A stretch of 16,291 nucleotides of DNA from contig CAKUTL010000038.1 of the NCBI GenBank assembly GCA_934692295.1, positions 1 to 16,291 of the forward strand. Direction: 5' to 3'. Position numbers and translations under genes: made by a program. This document shows, piece after piece, positions 14,274 through 16,291 of this stretch (the stretch's first letter is position 1; each line of letters begins with the position of its first letter). Source of the DNA: an uncultured Candidatus Melainabacteria bacterium. Its GTDB lineage: Bacteria; Cyanobacteriota; Vampirovibrionia; Gastranaerophilales; Gastranaerophilaceae. Below the pieces are notes generated by a model. The model was given only the letters and a program-made list of their open reading frames with translations. It was not told where the DNA came from and searched no databases.

Positions 14274-14678
14274 TTAATATCCTCCCAATATGTTTTTCCA
14301 AAAAGATCTTTTAATTTGATAATTATCAAGAGTGAGGATATTTTGGACAATATTGTCTGCTCTTGCAAAGCTATATGTTCTAAAATATAATTCAATTTCT
14401 TCACCATTTTTTAGGGATATAATTGGAGAAAATGTTGCCATACTTCTTCTGCTTGTATCGCGTGTGATTTCATATGTATCAATGTCGGAAATTTTAAATG
14501 TTTGTTCTATTTCTTTTTCTCCTCGAAAATTTACAAAATAATAACGACAGATATCATCGGCTTTAGAACAAGATAATTCTGGTCTTGGCAGAAATATTGA
14601 ACTAGAACATATCAGAATAAACGCAATAAATATGTATTTTATTGGGATTTTTTTATTGTACCAACTTTCTCTTTCCAT
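14274..14678 (-). CDS. Small membrane-anchored protein of unknown function
   Basis: A 134-residue protein from the ATG at 14678. It has a short basic N-terminus, one hydrophobic segment ('YIFIAFILICSSSIFL') and a roughly 100-residue extracytoplasmic domain containing 'CSKADDICRYYFVNFRGEKE', two close Cys that could form a disulfide, and strand-rich sequence ('FSPIISLKNGEEIELYFRTY'). The helix could be a signal-anchor, or a signal peptide with lipobox-like 'LICSS'. Family not recognised. An upstream in-frame TTG at 14723 would extend it to 149 residues, but a TTGAAA-17-TGaTAAAAT promoter lies between the two starts and its -10 ends 7 bases before the ATG, so 14678 is preferred and the mRNA is probably leaderless. 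It converges on the SPOR gene with only 2 bases between stops. Confidence 0.75.
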   Translation of the reverse strand: MERESWYNKKIPIKYIFIAFILICSSSIFLPRPELSCSKADDICRYYFVNFRGEKEIEQTFKISDIDTYEITRDTSRRSMATFSPIISLKNGEEIELYFRTYSFARADNIVQNILTLDNYQIKRSFWKNILGGY

Positions 14679-14685
14679 AAATCTT

Positions 14686-14714
14686 ATTTTATCAAAGTTT
14701 TTGCCTTTTTTCAA
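14686..14714 (-). promoter_or_regulatory. Sigma-70-type promoter abutting the start of the small membrane protein gene
   Basis: The minus strand has TTGAAA (14709-14714), a 17-base spacer and TGaTAAAAT (-10 at 14686-14691), then AAGATTT and the ATG at 14678. Both boxes, spacing and the TG extension are good. The predicted start is at or one base from the ATG. Confidence 0.68.
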
Positions 14715-14728
14715 TCTTTCCAATTCTC

Positions 14729-14757
14729 TTGTAATTTTGCTATATTTTTCATATAAT
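14729..14757 (+). promoter_or_regulatory. kdsA: Sigma-70-type promoter abutting the kdsA start
   Basis: TTGTAA (14729-14734), a 17-base spacer and a perfect TATAAT (14752-14757), followed by six bases and ATG at 14764 (a second ATG follows directly at 14767). The predicted start falls on the first ATG. Its -35 lies 14 bases from that of the divergent promoter at 14686-14714. Confidence 0.72.
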
Positions 14758-14763
14758 TTGGGT

Positions 14764-15591
14764 ATGATGGAAAATATTAAGAGAATTAAATTAAAGGATT
14801 TTGAAATCGGCTCAGATAAGCTTACTATCTTAGCTGGTCCTTGTGCTATTGAAAGCCAAGAAATTTTAGATGAAACCGCAGCAGGTTTAAAAGAAATTAC
14901 TCAAGAATTGGGTATAAATTATGTGTTCAAGTCATCTTTTGACAAGGCGAATCGTTCCTCTATCACTTCATTTAGAGGTCCAGGTTTAGAGAAAGGGCTT
15001 GAAATGCTTCAAAATGTGAAAGATAAATATAATCTTCCGATTGTAACTGATATTCACACTCCAGATCAAGCTCATGTTGTGGCACAAGTTGCTGACATTT
15101 TGCAAATTCCTGCATTTTTATGTCGTCAAACTGATTTGCTTGTTGCTGCGGCAAAAACAGGAAAAATTATTAATATCAAAAAAGGTCAATTCTTAGCTCC
15201 AGATCAAATGAAAAGTTTGATTAAAAAAGTTGAGGATTCTGGTAATACAAATATTATGTTGACTGATAGAGGAACATCTTTTGGTTATAACAATTTGGTT
15301 GTAGATTTCCGTGGAATTCCTATTATGCAATCATTTGGTTATCCTGTCGTATTTGATGCTACTCATAGTGTTCAACTTCCTGGGGCAAATGGTTCAAGCT
15401 CTGGTGGAGATAGAAGATTTGTTCCATATCTTGCAAAAGCTGCTATGGCTGTTGGAGCAAATGTTTTGTTCTTTGAGGTTCATCCAGATCCAGAAAAAGC
15501 ATTATGCGATGGCCCAAATATGATTGCCCTTAAAGATGCTAAAAAGTTGTTCTCAACTTGTAAGAAAATTTTCGAACTTGTGAAAGAATAA
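14764..15591 (+). CDS. kdsA: KDO-8-phosphate synthase, metal-dependent class
   Basis: A 274-275-residue enzyme condensing phosphoenolpyruvate with arabinose 5-phosphate to Kdo-8-phosphate, precursor of the lipopolysaccharide inner core. Seen: 'ILAGPCAIES' (21-30 from the ATG at 14767), 'FKSSFDKANRSS' (54-65), 'PIVTDIHTP' (91-99), 'TDRGTSFGYNNLVVDFR' (166-182), 'FDATHSVQLPG' (196-206) and 'FFEVHPDPEKALCDGPN' (235-251). Metal ligands of the metal-dependent class (Cys11, His185, Glu222, Asp233 in the Aquifex enzyme as I recall it) are all present at a constant offset: C26, H200, E237, D248; metal-independent enzymes have Asn in place of the Cys. The long in-frame extension upstream to 14632 crosses the promoter and is rejected. 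Tandem ATGs at 14764 and 14767 leave a one-residue ambiguity. Followed 14 bases later by the MBL gene. Confidence 0.95.
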   Translation: MMENIKRIKLKDFEIGSDKLTILAGPCAIESQEILDETAAGLKEITQELGINYVFKSSFDKANRSSITSFRGPGLEKGLEMLQNVKDKYNLPIVTDIHTPDQAHVVAQVADILQIPAFLCRQTDLLVAAAKTGKIINIKKGQFLAPDQMKSLIKKVEDSGNTNIMLTDRGTSFGYNNLVVDFRGIPIMQSFGYPVVFDATHSVQLPGANGSSSGGDRRFVPYLAKAAMAVGANVLFFEVHPDPEKALCDGPNMIALKDAKKLFSTCKKIFELVKE

Positions 15592-15605
15592 GAGGTAACA
15601 AGTTT

Positions 15606-16232
15606 ATGATTTTAAAAACTTTTGTTGAAGGTCCAATTGATGCAAATAATTACCTGCTTATTGATGAAGAATCAAAAGAAGCTGTAATGATTGATTGCTC
15701 TGATGCGAGAAAAGAATTGCTAGAAGAAATCAAATCATTAGGTATAAAGTTGAAATATATTTTGTTAACTCATGGACATTTTGACCATATTATGGGTGTA
15801 GATGTATTCAAAGAACAATTTGGAGTAGATGCTTACGTTTCTCAAGAAGATATTGAGCAGGTAAAAATAACTCCAAATATGATTTTTATGTTTACTGGTT
15901 TGCATGCTCCAGAGATAAAAACAATTAATCATTACGTAAAAGATGGTGATGAATTTGTTTTTGGAAATAATACGATAAAGGCTATTGCAACTGCTGGGCA
16001 TACAGAAGGTGGAATGAGTTATCTTGTCGGAGATAAACTTTTTTCTGGGGATACATTGTTTCAAAAAAGTGTTGGACGTTCTGATTTACCTGGGGGAGAT
16101 TTCAAAAAATTATCTCACAGTGTGAAAGATATTTTATTTTCACTTCCTGACGATACAAAAGTTTTTCCTGGACATGGGGCATCAACTTCAATAGGCTTTG
16201 AAAAAAAATATAATGAAATTTTAAATATATAG
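15606..16232 (+). CDS. Metallo-beta-lactamase-fold hydrolase, glyoxalase II-like
   Basis: A 208-residue cytoplasmic MBL-fold protein with a complete two-metal site: H56, H58, D60, H61 in 'THGHFDHIMG', H132 in 'ATAGHTEGGMSYLV', D149 in 'LFSGDTLFQKSVGRSDLPGG' and H190 in 'VFPGHGASTS'. It lacks the C-terminal domain of true hydroxyacylglutathione hydrolases (about 250 residues) and matches the short YcbL-like group in length and in the 'SVGRSDLPGGD' block. Likely a thioesterase or related hydrolase; substrate unknown. The ATG at 15606 has AGAGG upstream. It lies 14 bases after kdsA and 10 bases before the probable pheS gene, so the three look co-transcribed. Confidence 0.92.
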   Translation: MILKTFVEGPIDANNYLLIDEESKEAVMIDCSDARKELLEEIKSLGIKLKYILLTHGHFDHIMGVDVFKEQFGVDAYVSQEDIEQVKITPNMIFMFTGLHAPEIKTINHYVKDGDEFVFGNNTIKAIATAGHTEGGMSYLVGDKLFSGDTLFQKSVGRSDLPGGDFKKLSHSVKDILFSLPDDTKVFPGHGASTSIGFEKKYNEILNI

Positions 16233-16242
16233 AGGTATAAAG

Positions 16243-16291
16243 ATGAAAGAACAATTAGAAAAAATATACGCAGAAGCTACAACTGATATTG
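16243..16291 (+). CDS. pheS: Probable phenylalanyl-tRNA synthetase alpha subunit, first 16 codons
   Basis: Only 16 complete codons are inside the window: 'MKEQLEKIYAEATTDI'. The ATG at 16243 has an AGAGG Shine-Dalgarno (16231-16235) that overlaps the MBL stop codon. The residues resemble the N-terminal coiled-coil arm of bacterial PheS ('M.EKLE.I..EA...I'), the tRNA-contacting arm of the enzyme. With so little sequence the name is tentative; that a gene begins here is much more certain. Confidence 0.55.
   Translation, partial: MKEQLEKIYAEATTDI

Noticed and set aside
14632..14763. Upstream in-frame extension of KdsA resembling a membrane leader
   Set aside because: It crosses a strong promoter and overlaps the divergent gene; KdsA is a cytoplasmic enzyme starting close to 'KLTILAGPC'.

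Overview
The window is a low-GC, gene-dense stretch of a chromosome from an anaerobic diderm bacterium. kdsA (Kdo for lipopolysaccharide), a class A PBP and a SPOR protein indicate a Gram-negative-type envelope, and a class III ribonucleotide reductase indicates anaerobic growth. The prepilin N-terminus, the 509-residue protein with 'MGMSASQ' at its start, and the base composition recall Gastranaerophilales (Melainabacteria/Vampirovibrionia, the non-photosynthetic gut sisters of Cyanobacteria). That placement is an inference from pattern memory, not from a search.

Layout. (1) 1-3606, all on the minus strand: the 5' part of nrdD behind an adenosylcobalamin riboswitch; a B12-binding-type radical SAM protein; a small protein with CheD-like sequence features; and a 58-residue protein with its own terminator. 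(2) 3827-6452, plus strand: a 509-residue protein with helical ends, no signal peptide and a sigma-28-like promoter, then an NAD-type isocitrate dehydrogenase. (3) 6453-6793: a gene-free convergent junction filled by a MITE-like nested inverted repeat. (4) 6794-8950, minus strand: a type IV pilin-like protein and a COG2509-type FAD protein, separated by a terminator. (5) 9091-14271, plus strand: a tight cluster of class A PBP, HEAT-repeat protein, queC, DUF366-family protein and SPOR-domain protein, so cell-wall genes flank tRNA-modification genes. (6) 14274-14678, minus strand: a small membrane-anchored protein, converging on the SPOR gene with a 2-base gap. (7) 14764 to the end, plus strand: kdsA, an MBL-fold hydrolase and the first 16 codons of a probable pheS.

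Two regulatory themes stand out. First, a cobalamin riboswitch precedes an RNR that does not need B12, with a hairpin that would hide the nrdD ribosome binding site; this suggests B12 represses the class III enzyme in favour of a class II enzyme encoded elsewhere. Second, the window has two kinds of gene start: genes with Shine-Dalgarno sequences, and four genes (radical SAM, pilin, the small membrane protein, kdsA) that lack a clear one and instead carry a -10 hexamer 6-7 bases before an ATG, as expected for leaderless mRNAs. No tRNA, rRNA, CRISPR array, IS transposase or prophage gene was seen.
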